Shown here one piece after another: positions 42,867-56,000 of a DNA stretch of 64,000 nt (position 1 is the first letter of the stretch; the number at the start of each line of letters is the position of its first letter). Below the pieces are notes generated by a model. That model was not told where the DNA came from and did not search any database. It worked only from the letters and a program-made list of their open reading frames with translations. Both the position numbers and the translations under genes were made by a program. Origin of the DNA: Tetracentron sinense (lineage: Eukaryota > Streptophyta > Magnoliopsida > Trochodendrales > Trochodendraceae); the NCBI GenBank assembly GCA_015143295.1, contig CM026551.1, forward strand, positions 18,900,543 through 18,964,542. The letters are read 5' to 3'.

Positions 42867-45800
42867 AAGATTGAGTGTTTATTTATGTGGAATCTATGTA
42901 CTAAATGATAGTGCACCTGAAATTGTGGTTTGCTTCTTGTGTTGGGAGAACTCTTTGGTAACTGATTTAATGTAGAATACAAGATATTTACACTTTACTG
43001 CAATACTCTTCTGCAAAATTGAAATTATAAGTCAAGCATTAGTAGGTTACACTCGATTGACCAGGAACTGAATCACATTCTTATTGTTGTAGTATCAGAG
43101 ATCATCTCTATTCACTTGTACCTGCTATTTCTACACACTCCAGTGATCAATTTCTTGCTATCACTGTTGAGTATATTGGGCTACAATCCTGCACACATGG
43201 CAACTTACAAAACATAGATAGCAGTTAATTAAATAAATAATTATTTAATTTATTATAATTTGAGAATCGCTTCGTTGAGAGACGCTACAAGTGAGTCTTT
43301 CTTGAAGATAGTCGAAGCCTCCCATGTGCAATGGATGTGACTCAGGATACAACTCAGCTCGGATTCTCTCCGATCTTCCCAACGAGTTTGCACTACTCGG
43401 TAGAAGACTGGGTACTGATCTTCCTTTAAGATGCCCTTTAAAATAAAATACTTATATAAATAATCATTTTATTTAGGGTTTGCCAATTATCCAAATGTCC
43501 TAAAGTCCCACATGCTTTATGGAAAAAGTCTATTTGATTATTTGATCAATTTTGAAAATTACCATTTTACCCCTCAGGGTTTAAGCGTTTGTTTAGTTAC
43601 AAGATTAGGCCTACTATGGTTTAGTCTAATCCCAGTTCCAACCTGTTCCAGATTAGGTCTGCTCCTAATATGTTTGGTTACAGATTTTGGTTTTGTCCAG
43701 AATCAATTCCTTTTACAATCTGTAAGTTCTGAATCTAGGATTTCTAGAATCAATTTCGTTATAACCCTTTTGGTCATACATTTAATGTGAATCCAATTAT
43801 GTTGGTCATGGATTTACCATTACTCTGGTTTATCATGTTTAACTCCTATTTGGTCACAAGTTTAAGGTTCACCCTTATTCCCGAATCTGTTTGGTAACAT
43901 GTTCAAGCTCATCTTCACCTATTCTATTTGGTGACAGAAGGATATCTTATTCCATTTTAGCGGCATGTCAAGAATAGTACCATTCCACATGTACACCTAT
44001 GTTTGGGTGCATAAGGGTCCAAGCCATAATCCATCAAATGGATCCTACAACATCGATATGAGATTAGACGGTTGGTAATGAGATCTATCCGTAGGACAAA
44101 TTTACTAAATCAATCCCATAGGGATTGGTCATCAGCCCTATCTGGTCCAGATTGAGCAATTAGATCGGTCCATATGAGGACTGATCTGGATCAGACGGAG
44201 GAGAATGCCCAAGGGCTTTCTACAACTCTTATGGGCCTGGATCGACCCTGGACATCCACATGGGTATGGGTCTCTTTCTAGAGCTTCAATGGAGGTCTCC
44301 TTCTACCTTGGGCTTTAATGGAGGTCTCTAGATTAGAGACTTCCTACCCTTGGCTCACTCTTGCCTTGATCTGGGTTAGTCTCTTTAATTTTCGGATATG
44401 ATATGGGTGCACTCTTCCTAGAGAGTTAAACCACCTCCAGGGTCCTCTATTTATAGAGGATGAGGGCTCTCTTGCATGTGAATGGGCCTAGCCACATGTC
44501 ACAAGCTTCCAGGCTATGCAATGCTCACTTGTCCCTTGGGTCAGCCATGCAAGGCCCACTTGTCCCATGGTTTAACAATGCTCATGATGGGTAATCATGG
44601 GCCTGCACAACCCATGTGTTACTCCCTCGGAAGAGTGCCCAAATCGGACGGCCCAGATTAAATCTGAGCACAAGCTCAGATCGGATGGTTTAAATCACAT
44701 CTAGAAATATACCAAGATCAAGATCACTCATGATTAAAGATTAGGTGGCTCAGATCATCTCTAGGAAGATCTCTTGATCAAGATCAACCATAATCAATGG
44801 TTGGATGGCTTAAATCGACAGAAGGAAGATCACTTGATCAAGATCAACTCTGATTGCATGCGCAGCTCGCACACCAAAGATTGGTGCAATGCATTACATG
44901 GGATAATAGTTTACACCTAGAAGGTACTAAATGCTTTATATACCCATTCAAATAGCTTTTCCTAAGCAATGTGGAACTAAAGTTAAAAGAGGGGTTTTCT
45001 TTTAAAGAGGTGTTTTCTCCCAACTAAGGGATCAAACACCCAACCTATTAAAAAACAAAATCATGGGGGGTTTTAGTCTCGGATCAAGATTGAAAACCCG
45101 GCTCCAAGAGAGCCGGTTTTGGATTTGAGTTTGAATCAAAACAAAAATCACTAGATTCACTCTTACTATAAAAGTTTGTATGAGACGATGCTTGCTAAGC
45201 ATGATACTTTTAGGGGCTTTTTTTAAACGAAATTAGGTTTTCAATGTTCGAAGCGTTTTAATTGCTCAATGCACAGTACATTATGTGATAAGCATTATAT
45301 CTATGAATTCTTTGTTTCTTGTATTAAATCAATTAATGTTACAGCAAACAAGTTATATGGGTTGTACACTTATACTCTACTGTACTGCGATTTAAGTCCT
45401 ACTGAGAACTTCCCTCGCCAAGAAAAAAAATCATAAGCTATTTAATCAGAATTCAGTCTACCAAAGGCATATCTGTTCGACTTCATAAAGTTTCTTGCTG
45501 AAAATGGAGCCCACCTTTTCTTGAAATTTGGACAAGGTCCGCCACTTGGCCACTAAATCTACAAAATTAGGGACTTCCAACCATATGTTCCGAATCTCAG
45601 TGGATATCATTTCCTATTAATTCCTCAACAAATGAGAAGAATTGGCGTTTGATATGATCCAGGAGTGGTCTCAGGACTGCCTCTTTGCAGCACATTTGAG
45701 ATGTATTCATCCCAGCTAGCCAAGGCAAGGAACAGGTTGAGCTTGCTAAGGCTAAAATTCTGTTATCCTCCAAAAAATGGTGCCTAAATTATTATATATA

Positions 45801-46100
45801 TTCACTTTATATGGCTTCTTGAGAGTATTCACATCGAGAAGTATCCTTAGTTAAATATATTGTTATATATATTGTCTATATATATAACAATATATATATA
45901 GTATATATTGTTTGCTTTTTTTTCTATATTTTTATGGATGTAATAGATGTTGATGCTTAGTGATCGCATAACCCTAATTTGTCTGCCTAATAATTAATAG
46001 AAGTACCATTATCTAAGGTTAATATTTAGCATTGTTACTTTAATAATTAAAATTTTCATTTAATTATGTATGTATAGTAGGTGTCAAAGTTTAACATACT
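42867..46100. other. Non-coding, no gene recognised
   Basis: 43500-43900 repeats the phrase ttggt(c/t)aca..tt..g. 44640-44850 holds about four degenerate copies of a roughly 65-bp phrase (gatcaagatca..c..gatta..ggatggct.aaatc). 45855-45905 is a small palindromic TA-rich patch (tatatattgt/acaatatata). I see no exons. Confidence 0.5.
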
Positions 46101-46104
46101 TATT

Positions 46105-46345
46105 CTATGTTTTAGATATGAGAATTCATCGCATCATTGACAAGCGTAAGATCAAAGCTGACATTTTAGCTTCTACTGTAGCGGGCTTTACCTGTTTTTT
46201 TGCAGCTTACTATACAAAATGTCTTAAAAGAGCGCATTCCTTCAATAAGGATAAAGAGAAAAAAATATTTGTGAATCGAATAATTAACGGAAAATATAGA
46301 GATTGTTTAAATCAAGTAAGAATGAACATTCATATTTATTGTTAA
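46105..46345 (+). pseudogene. Possible N-terminal fragment of a PIF/Harbinger-type (HARBI1-like) transposase
   Basis: The frame reads RIHRIIDKRKIKADILASTV, then a hydrophobic FTCFFAAYYTK, then NRIINGKYRDCLNQVRMNIHIY. Plant HARBI1-like proteins commonly start with a basic stretch, a hydrophobic AAxYYxx run and then a motif of the form ILNGHxxRCxxxFRMxKxVF, which this resembles loosely. The frame closes at 46345, and the DDE domain and Myb partner were not found. Either a fragment or a chance likeness. Confidence 0.4.
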
Positions 46346-47084
46346 TTGCTTTCATATTTATTGCTTTCATGTTAATTAATTTCAATGTTCGGGCAGGACC
46401 ACAAAAGTAGTGAAGAAGGCAATTAGAGATCATCATGTTGTATGGACCATTCGTATTCATGTTAATTGCTTTCATATTTATTGCTTACATGTTAATTGCT
46501 TTCAATGTTCTTGCGGGACAACAAAACTAGTCAAGTCACCATAATGGGCACAATGCCGCTATCACCACCCTTCCAAGATGGGGCTGTTGCTGTGCTCTTT
46601 TCGAATTCTTGATCTTCTATTTTGGGGTCCTATGAACTGGGTATCAAGCATACCATGAGAAGCCAATAGGAGACATTTTTTCTTCATCTAACCTGGACCA
46701 GATTCTTGTGAAGGCTGAAGTTTAGTAGACAAGCACTTGGGCAATGGCTGTTGTGATGCCCGGGAGATGTGGAAGCAGTTGAGGAGTGCACTCAAACTAA
46801 GTGGGTTGTTTAGTTTAGCATGTTGCATCAACATGAGTGAAACGGAAAAATCCCGTACACGCCACATGTCTATAGCTGCTTAGTTGGTAGAGGAATGTTA
46901 GCAAAAATCCACCTGTGAATGAATCTGAGGGGGCGGGTGTGCACCCTGAAATAAGCTCCGATGATAAAGTCAGTATAAGGCACAGACACATGAACATATG
47001 AACATAATAGTATAAAGATACTTATCGTGAGGTCACTGGGTATATGCACTTGAGAACGAGCTCTGGTGTTATGCTCTGGAGATT
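46346..47084. other. Non-coding; local duplication
   Basis: catgttaattgctttcatat / tatttattgctt words recur at 46340-46385 and 46458-46505 with gggcaggaccacaaaa versus gcgggacaacaaaa after each, indicating an approximately 115-bp duplication. A tgttgtgatgcccggga word at 46750 could be an LTR start, but no partner was found. Confidence 0.45.
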
Positions 47085-47465
47085 GTAGCTCAGGAGGCAC
47101 AAAGAATATGGCTCAGACAACGTAGCTCTGACAACGTAGCTCGGATAAGGCACAGACAACGTAGCTCTAACAAGGTACAGATAACGTAGCTCGGATAAGG
47201 CACAGACAACGTAGCTCGGACAATGTACAGACAACGTAGCTCGGATAAGACACAGACAACGTAGCTCTGACAACGTAGCTCGGACAAGGCACAAACAACG
47301 TAGCTCGAACAAGGCACAGACAACATATACGTTGTGCATCAGACAACGGGTACCTTGTGCAACTCACAACAGACAACAAGCTCAGCACTATTCATAACAG
47401 ACAACGCGACAACGGATTCGGCACTATTCACAACAGACAACGCGACAACGGATTCGGCACTATTC
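47085..47465. repeat. Minisatellite, unit about 24-26 bp built on acaacgtagctcggacaagg
   Basis: The word aacgtagctc followed by (g/t)(g/a)a(c/t)aa(g/c)(g/a).ac(a)g(a) recurs about ten times from 47118 to about 47320. A second related unit, acaacgcgacaacggattcg, is present twice at 47402-47460. The minus strand gives overlapping artefactual ORFs with ATLSVPYPSYVV repeats. It is probably an LTR or transposon internal repeat, but the borders are not visible. Confidence 0.9.
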
Positions 47466-47470
47466 ATGGC

Positions 47471-49408
47471 CTATTTGAGAGAATCCGGTGACTGTAATAG
47501 ATTGTGAGGCCATAAAGAGCATCAAGTAGCCGGATAACACCAAAGGAAAATGAGAGAATCAGGTGAGTGGCCGCCTGCATAGCCCTTCGGGGTAGGGGTG
47601 TGAATGACTCAAGCTTCTCAGATCACCTTCTTCCTCTTCTTCTTCTGCCCTTTATTTCCTCTCTTGCCTTCCGCACTCCATTCTTTCTGGTGATTCTTGT
47701 TTATTTATAGGCATTTGGAGTCATCATGACTTGTGTAGTCATGATGAGGTCACCTGTCAGACAACACTCAAGAGAGCCAGCACATAGCCCAAGTAGGCTT
47801 ATGTCGGCTAAATTGTTAGAATTTGTTAGCATGAGAAATTTCTATTTTACCCATTCTTTTTACTCATTTTTACGAATTTTATCCCTTACAATGTGAACTT
47901 TTGATCTCTTTATAGGGTGGTTGTCCTCTATCCGTTTATGAAGAAGAGGGAGGGGGGAGGCATGCATAGATGTGGGATTTCATCCTCCTTTGTAGACATA
48001 TCCATTGACTCTTATGAGGTCTCTCTATATTATATCCATGGTTTTGAGAATGTCAATCAAGATATCTTTTAAAAAAAATCCAACCATCAATCAACACAAA
48101 AAAAATTCATATGATTTTGTGATATTTTTTTTCCTTAGAAAATATTTTCATTTGATTTTTTGAAATTGTTTTTCCTTCTAGTTAAATAGTAGAAAATAGA
48201 AGGATATACAAATTTTTTCTTGAAAACTAATTCTGTCGGAAAAGCTTTATTTTCCATTCTATTTTCCTTGCAAAACAAACACAGCCATGTTTTTTATCCT
48301 CCCACTTTTGATATCTCTCCCTTTTTTATCACCACATGTTAGATGATAAGTGGAAGCCTGGGATCATTTTCTGTCATCTGCCATAGACAATCCCATGCCA
48401 CCAGTGGCGCCACACAAGCTTGCAGCATGGCCAACCAATGGGTGCTGCCACATCAGTGCCTTGTCAGCTTTACTTAAACAAAAGTGAACTTACAGTACTG
48501 CACACCATTGGCATGCTGCTACAACCCTTTTAGCAAATCCGGACTCTGCATGCAAATGAAATGAGCACCCATATCTCAATAGGCCTGGTCTTGAGGCAGG
48601 CTTGACTTGTAAGTTGTAACTGTAAGCAGCTTTACCTGAACTCGCAAGTGCCACTAAACCCAATATCAAAGGTTCTAGTGGCTGGAATTCCGACTTTGCC
48701 CTCGAAAATATCCTCCATTGTGAAACTGTAAGATTTCCATTTTCCTCTCTCTTGTTTTTCTCTTTGATTGCCGCCAATTTGCAGGAAATTCTGTTGTTCT
48801 TGGTATTGTCCTTGATTTTATTCTTCCAATTTGGATTGATCGAAGCATGAGACATTTCATCGGAGATTTCCTGTTTTTCATCAAAAAGGAGCTGAGACTG
48901 ATAGGCGTCTGCAAAACCCTAGGGGTATTTTCGTATTTTTCTATATTTTTATAGTGGGAAAATGCTATTGAGACCGCTTTAGGGCTCGACCTCGCGCCCA
49001 TGCATGAGATTTCAAGTGGGGCCCACCATGTGAAGATGGGCTCCACCTGAAATCTCGTGGACGGGCACGAGGTCTCGGTGGTCTCCACCTTAACGCGGGC
49101 TCAGTAGCAAAGTCTTTTATAGTGCTTTGATGATTCCTTTGGTGAAAGATAAAAGGTTCGTTACAAGCAAGAAATCTTGGCAGTTGTAAGGGTATGGAAA
49201 AAAAAAAAAAATGATTGAGGGACCCACTATTCCTACTATAGTAGTAAGGATTTACAAAAAATTTGGGGGGGGGCCATGGCCCCCTGCCCCCCGGCAGTTG
49301 GCACCATGAATTTGAATACCGAAAATACCCCATCCTACTCTTTGTAAAGTTTTTGCATTTTCTTTTTTTTAAAGGTTGAGGGTATTTTCGTCACATAAAA
49401 ATGTTATG
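47471..49408. other. Non-coding; MITE fragments, no gene supported
   Basis: ttgtttatttataggc near 47698 is a TATA-like word. 48120-48288 matches the TIR region of a MITE family (gaaaatattttc, then ttccttgcaaaacaaacac). 48957-49095 starts aaatgctattgagacc, related to the Mutator-like element at 56093, and holds an inverted gagatttcaagtggggccca / tgggctccacctgaaatctc pair. 49200-49212 is an A run and 49264-49273 a G run. Minus-strand ORFs at 48490-49333 overlap in several frames and look random. Confidence 0.5.
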
Positions 49409-49416
49409 TTACAAAC

Positions 49417-49859
49417 CAGGGTTACCAAGTTCGCTAATAGTGAAATGCGAACTGGTTCGTGGTTCGATTCGGTTTGTGAAATTGAGCGAACCACATATAG
49501 GTTTCAAAACAATCTTAGTTTGTCTAATTTTTTTATTCAAATTCATTGATATTTTTTATTAGGTTCGGTAATTTATACATTGAGTTCACACATCATTCAT
49601 ATTTATAATAATATTATTATTATTTTTTAAATAAGTATTTTTAATATATTGTTTACATGCTTAAAAGTATATTTTTATAATATATATTTTGTTTTATAAG
49701 TAGCGAACCAAGCTAGCGAATCAAATTAAAGAATCTAAGTGAACCGAAAAATGAATTATCTCATCCTATTCTTAGCGAATCGGGTTCACTGTAGAGTGGT
49801 GAATTGCGAACTACGAACCCGAATTCGAACCGAGCGAAGCGACGAACCAGGTAACATTG
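49417..49859. mobile_element. hAT-type MITE, 443 bp, perfect 8-bp target duplication
   Basis: Target duplication TTACAAAC at 49409-49416 and 49860-49867. Ends are CAGGGTTACCAAGTTCGC and, on the opposite strand, CAATGTTACCTGGTTCG. Subterminal gcgaac/gttcgc words are inverted and the core is AT-rich. No ORF. It lies about 215 bp upstream of the PLGG1 start, within the likely promoter region. Confidence 0.93.
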
Positions 49860-49961
49860 TTACAAACTTACACGTCATTCTTATCCGTTGATTTTGCTGC
49901 CAAGGAAAATGGTAATAATAAGTTTGAAAAGTCCCGGGAATTATCTGTACTATCCGTTGAG

Positions 49962-50073
49962 AGGGATATATAGATAGAATCTGATCTTGGTTCTAACGGC
50001 CTTCTATTATGTCCACACAAATTTTAGACCCTGAAATGGTTCTCTCCGGAGGCCAATTCTCACTTTCTCTCCA
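49962..50073 (+). promoter_or_regulatory. PLGG1 core promoter and short leader
   Basis: A gatatatagata TATA-like word lies at 49965-49976, about 100 bp upstream of the ATG, placing transcription near 50000. The leader contains tctctccgg and ctctcc words. Only about 100 bp separate the hAT MITE from the TATA word. Confidence 0.45.
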
Positions 50074-53000
50074 ATGGCGGTTGCTTATGCTATACCTCAA
50101 AAATTACCCCTCTCCTCTCACAATCATTTCACAGGAGTCCTTCAAAGGCCCCGTGTCTCCGTCACGAAATTCAACAGAATCTCAGGAAAGCTTCGGGTTG
50201 CTGTCAATGGTGTCCGGGTCTTACATGAATCGCTCCCCAGTCGAGAAATCTCGATGCCCATCAGAGCTCTCTGCCCGGGGTCCAAGTTCTTGCAATTGGG
50301 TCCCAACAGAACTCACTCTTACCGAAGAATTCCGGCAAAATCTATGGAAACAGAGAGTGGGAGCATTTCCGTTGGATTTCAAAGTGTGAGTGATGGTTTT
50401 GGTATATTTCTAGAGTCTTGAATTGATGTTTTTATGTTGTTTGAATGGTTATTTTCTAATGGGTAGGTGTCTGTCAGGTTGTTGGGATTTTGCATCTCGC
50501 TGTTTCGCTTGGGATCATCCTAGCAATGGATAAATTCTTGAAGCAGGCTTTTGTAGCTGCTTCCATTAAGTTCCCAAGTGCTCTTTTTGGAATGTTCTGT
50601 GTATTCTCCATTTTGATGATTCTTGATACCGTTATCCCATCTGCGGCGATGAGTTTGATGAACTTCTTTGAGCCAGCGACAATGTTTATTCAGAGGTGGC
50701 TCCCACTATTTTATGTTCCATCATTGGTGGTTTTGCCTCTGGCTGTTAAAGATATCCCTGCAGCTTCAGGGGTCAAGATATGTTTCATCATAGGTATCTA
50801 AACCTTATTCTATTTTTTCCCATTTGTTTTACATACCGAGCTTATAAAAAAATGTGCGTGAGTGCAGTATTACAAATCCGGGGTTTTACTACAATATTTT
50901 GACATGGAATTTTCTCGGTGTGGGGCGAATTGTTTTCATTTTCTATTCAATTGGGTTGGCTGAAATTTTTATTTGATCAAACAAAATAAAAAATGTATTT
51001 GTGCTTTTATGTGTTTGCATTTACTGTGAGTTGTAAGTGTGTAACTTATACAGAACACTTTGATCTCTAGCCTCCGGACTCCTCTGTATCTCTCTCTCTC
51101 AGACGAAGACTGTAAATCAAGCAATCTCATCATCACTATGACGATACCCATTTGTATTTTCCTCTAATTTTGAGCATAGAGTGCCATAACTCCTTCCTCA
51201 TTATCGTGCCCTGACAAAATTATCGGAAATAAATGATCATGAATCACCCATGAACACCACCATGCATCCAGTTGTGGCCATTATCCTCTGTAGTTTTAGC
51301 AATTTACTTTGGTTCATTTACTTGTTTTTACTTCTCAACGGGACAATATTTCCTAATAAAGCTACCAATATTAGATGTAACATTTTGTTTATTCACTCAA
51401 ACCAACTAATTTGACTCTAGGTAGCCATATAAGTGTCATGTAGCTCTTTGTCGAAAAAAATACCCCTTTTAAGGGATTATCTACAGAAGATTAGTTTATA
51501 CAAAATCAATCTGTGGCTTCCAAAAGGTCAGGTTATGAATTGAATAACAACTCCAACTGCATCATATGTATATGGTTGTCCTAGATTGAGCATCTATGAC
51601 ACTTTACATGCGTTCTAGGTGTTGAAATATCTTTCATTTTTTTTTTATAACCCTCGACTCTTTTTGATTGGCAAATGACACTCTTGCTCCCTAGATTCCC
51701 AGTTTTGTTAAGCATGCCTAGGAATCATTTTTTCCCTCTCTTGATGGAAAATAACTTTGTTGGACCATGAAACTTCGATCAAGGGAATTACTTGAAATTT
51801 CCATGGTCCATAATCTCAAAGCTTTCTTGATTGAATTTTAAATTCTACTATGCCAAAGTGATCACTCTACTGGCCACAATACCATCACCCTTTACAAGGG
51901 CAAAAAAAGCCTTTTTTCCCCAGTATTTTTGAATTTTTTCAATCTAAAACCCTCGGTTCTGCAGCTTCTTAAACCTATACAAACCAGTTCAGTTTATACC
52001 CATTGCATTCCATATTGGCTTACTTGTGATGGCATATATGGTCAATTCCAGACTTACCAAACATGAAAAATGGTGTACGTGTACTTCATCTTAGAGCTTG
52101 CCATTCTGCCGAGGGACTTTTATAGCTAGTGCTATAGCAGCCATTCCTTTTTTAGTTTACACAGTAGAGTGGAGACCATCCAACCTTTACAGTTTACTAC
52201 TTTACTGGCTATACTAACTTCATAGACCACCTCTTTTACAATGGCAAATGCCTCACTAATGAAACCTATGTTTTGTTTTACCCCTTTGCAACATTCGTAA
52301 CTTTAGATCTTGCAATTTTTATATTAGTCACGTACTTTAGTTTTTTTTATCCCTTTTTTTTGGGCCGGGTGGTGGTGGTGGGGAGGATAGCATCAGTTAA
52401 TATTTAATATTAGTCACATAATTTGGTTTGTAAGCTCATTTGCAGCTTATGACATGTTTTTTTTTTTTTATATGACATGTTTGCCATGGGAAACCATCAC
52501 TATGTCCCAATTATCATCCTCTCAAGAGATCTGCCATGGGGAAGCGTCACTAGGTTCCAATTATTATCCTTTCAAGAGTTGTGATCTGTTCATGCAATCT
52601 CTTCCTCGAGAGCCTTGGTGACTTAGACTAATTAAAAGGGCCCTGATTGAGCTTTCTGGTGCTTTATCATTCCTGTGTCCATACTTTCAAAGGTGTATTC
52701 ACGTTGGAATATGCCAGCTTATAATGCATGTGTAACTGACCTGTGTATTGGTATGAGTTGCAAAAATACATAAATCTAAATGGTTCTGAAGAACCTCTCA
52801 ATGTGTATGCAACTGTATTATGCGTAACAAGATAGATGGATTATTTTTACTGTGTCCATTATTTAAATAAGTTGTGTTAGATGAATTTATTGCTGTTGAA
52901 CTTTGACAAACTTAAGGCCTACGCACGCAGGAGTTGATCTTGAAGGAATTTATTAACATCAGGATTCTGACAGAGATAAATTTAGCTCTTGAAACATTTG

Positions 53001-56000
53001 ATCTTGTTAATCTGACATATAGATTCATCTTTCCTCTTTCTTAATTTCCTTCTTACAGTTGTGTTAGTAATGATCTCTTATGGAATGACAGACTATTGTT
53101 TCCTTGTTTTATGCAGTTGGGGGTTGGTTAGCTTCACTTTCTGTTGCGGGTTACACCGCCATAGCTGTAAGAAAAATTGTAAAGACAGAAATGGTAGCTG
53201 CCGAACCTATGCCAAAACCTTCTCAGTTTTCACTCATTGAAATGTGGACTTGGACTGGGATTTTCTTTTCATCATTTGCTACGGCATTCCTATACCCAAC
53301 AGCACTAGGAACAAGTGCAAGAACATGCCTTCCTTTCTTACTTGCGGCTACTGTGTTAGGTTACATTGTTGGTTCCGGGTAAAATTCGTCTTCCCTGTTT
53401 CGCAAATCAAAAGTGGCATACTTTAATGTTCAATGCAACTCTTACAGTTCTTCTATGACAGCCACATTATGATGTTGGATTCTGGTCTGCAGGTTGCCAT
53501 CTGATGTCAAAAAGGTTTTCCATCCAATTATTTGCTGTGCACTATCTGCAGATTTGGCGGCATTAGCTTTTGGTTATTTCACCCAGTCTGGAATGAATGC
53601 TATTCTAGGTTTTCAACTTACCTACAACTCTAGCATTTGTTTATTTATTCATACTGTGAATTGGTGTCTGTTATTTTTTAATGCCGTATTGGGATTTCAT
53701 TCTGATGTGATAAGCTTATATAGAAGGGGAAATCTAATATACCAAATGGTGGACTCAAAAGGCATCTTCCAATGGTTCCCTGTCAATATGTCCACATGCA
53801 GGTGGTTGGGACCCACCATTGGGATATCTTCTAGCCAAATATTTTCCCAGCCTTACAAATAGAATGAAGTTAGTACGATAATTGATACTACATCATATTT
53901 TTTCATCCATAAACTAGTAGGCCCTGCCCCTTGTATGTACATCGTGTTTCTTGTTATCCGTTCATAGATCTTCCCTTCAATCTACTTCAGTGGATACCTA
54001 ATATTTCTCAATGATAGAAGGTATTCAGAAAGTGTATGTACCCTATATCTCATATTAAAGTAAATATAAATTTGAATATTCAATTTGTACTACTGGACCA
54101 CAACCCATAAATGGTTCACTTGAAAAATCAAAATATATCTTTTGAAATGCTTGAAATGTTTCTGTAGTTTTAATAGATGCTTCTGGTTTTTTGTGAAGAT
54201 TCACTAGCTCACTCCCATAATTTCCTTACATATGTAACAGAATACTATTGAGGTTTCTATGTTTCCACTCCCCTTACATAGATATTGTAATGTTCTAAGT
54301 GTTTATGCAGGATTTTACCTCACAAAGGTGTCATCTAATCCTGGAGCTGGTGACATTTTAATGGGATTTTTGGGATCTGTTATCATTTCTTTTGCCTTTT
54401 CAATGTTCAGACAGAGAAAGGTAACCGACTATTTTTTTTAATTGCAAGAGGTTCATTAAAAGACACTTAATTTTGTTTACGTTGTAGTTATTGTGTTTTT
54501 AGTTTTGAGTAGATTTAGGGTAGGGTCTACAACACCTATCTCACTTTTCCTCTTTATTTATTTCTTATCTTGCTTGTCAATTTCTATTTCTTCGCTGTGC
54601 TGTTGTAAATTGCTAATTAATAATTATCCAATTCTTTGATCCTAAGCTAGTCTTAAAAGTGAGAAAAAACTTCAATTTTTTTTTTTAATGAACAATCCAT
54701 TATTCTTCTTAAATAATGTATAGTATACTATACTTTTTTCAGCTTGTCAAGAGGCATGCGGCAGAGATATTCTCATCTGTTATTATCTCGACAATATTCT
54801 CGTTGTATTCAACCGCTCTCATAGGGCGTCTTGTTGGGCTAGAACCATCTTTGACTGTATCAATCTTGCCCAGATGTATCACTGTGGCATTAGCCCTCAG
54901 CATTGTTTCCTTGTTTGAAGGTACGGTAACCTATGGTACTCTCCATTTGTAGGTCATGTTTTCTGATAACAATCATGCATGCTACAAGTAAACATGATTC
55001 TTGAAATTCAGGAATTGAGATTATATTAGTAACCATCACAGGGTTTTGATGGAAAACATGTTCCATTTTATCTTGGTGATGATAATATTTATTGTCATTA
55101 ACCAAATATGAGAGTAAAATGTCTAGAAATACATTTTACTGCATACAATGCTCGTTAGAAACTCAATCTTATTTTGATATGAATTTCTTTTCCTTTTTGT
55201 TTTTAGGTGCCAATGCATCACTCACAGCTGCAGTGGTTGTAGTAACTGGTCTTGTTGGAGCAAATTTTGTGCAAACAACACTGGATAAGCTTCGCTTTGA
55301 TGATCCTATAGCTCGAGGAATAGCAACTGCATCCAGGTCTATACTCCTTTCTTTAGAGAAAATAAATCCATGACTACTCTAAAAAACTGGAGCCTGTATG
55401 TGATAGTTTACAAGCCAAAATATCAAATGATGATCTAGTGGTGTATTCAAACCATGGATCCTGCAATCTGTAGATCTCAAAACCTGCTGACATTAAGTAT
55501 CAAACATTTTGGTTGCTCACATTAACATGGTTCAAATACTGCGGATTGCAGAAACCATTGTGTTGGAATAACAAAACACCACTTTATGAAGTATCTTGCA
55601 AGTGAGATATCTGATTCTTATCCATAATTCAGACTTGGATTTGAAATATTTTGGCCTAGTAGCCTCCCTAGTTTGTTTCTTACTCTTTTCTTCACTGTTT
55701 GGGGTGGGGACGTTTCTCTCTCTTGCTATTCCACCTTTAAACTGCAACTGTTTCTGCTTCAAAACTATAGTATTTAAAATGTGAAATACAGTTAACGTAG
55801 TTTTTAATGTTGAATAGAAGTAATTTTTCAATAAAATAATAAACTTCTGAAGTGGAAGAAGAAAGTGCTATGTCAGTTTAGCAAATAATTAAATACTTGA
55901 TGCTAAAGCAAGAAAGTTAAGGAGATCTAAGGAGAGAACCAAGCTGATTCAAAAGTAGTTTTGCTAAAAAATATATGGCTGACTTTTGAAATTTTCTTTT

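Noticed and set aside
47022-47388. Three overlapping minus-strand ORFs with LSVPYPSYVV-like repeats
   Set aside because: Open in several frames because of the minisatellite unit length; not a repeat protein.
47085-47465. CRISPR-like array
   Set aside because: Repeats are degenerate, there are no unique spacers of constant length, and the context is a plant nuclear genome.
41978-48288. A single MITE split by a 6-kb insertion between inverted ends near 41980 and 48285
   Set aside because: The two ends are related and inverted, but no target duplication or insertion borders support one split element; two separate fragments are equally likely.
48490-49333. Overlapping minus-strand ORFs upstream of PLGG1
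   Set aside because: Multiple frames open at once, no recognisable domain, and they cross MITE-related and homopolymer sequence.
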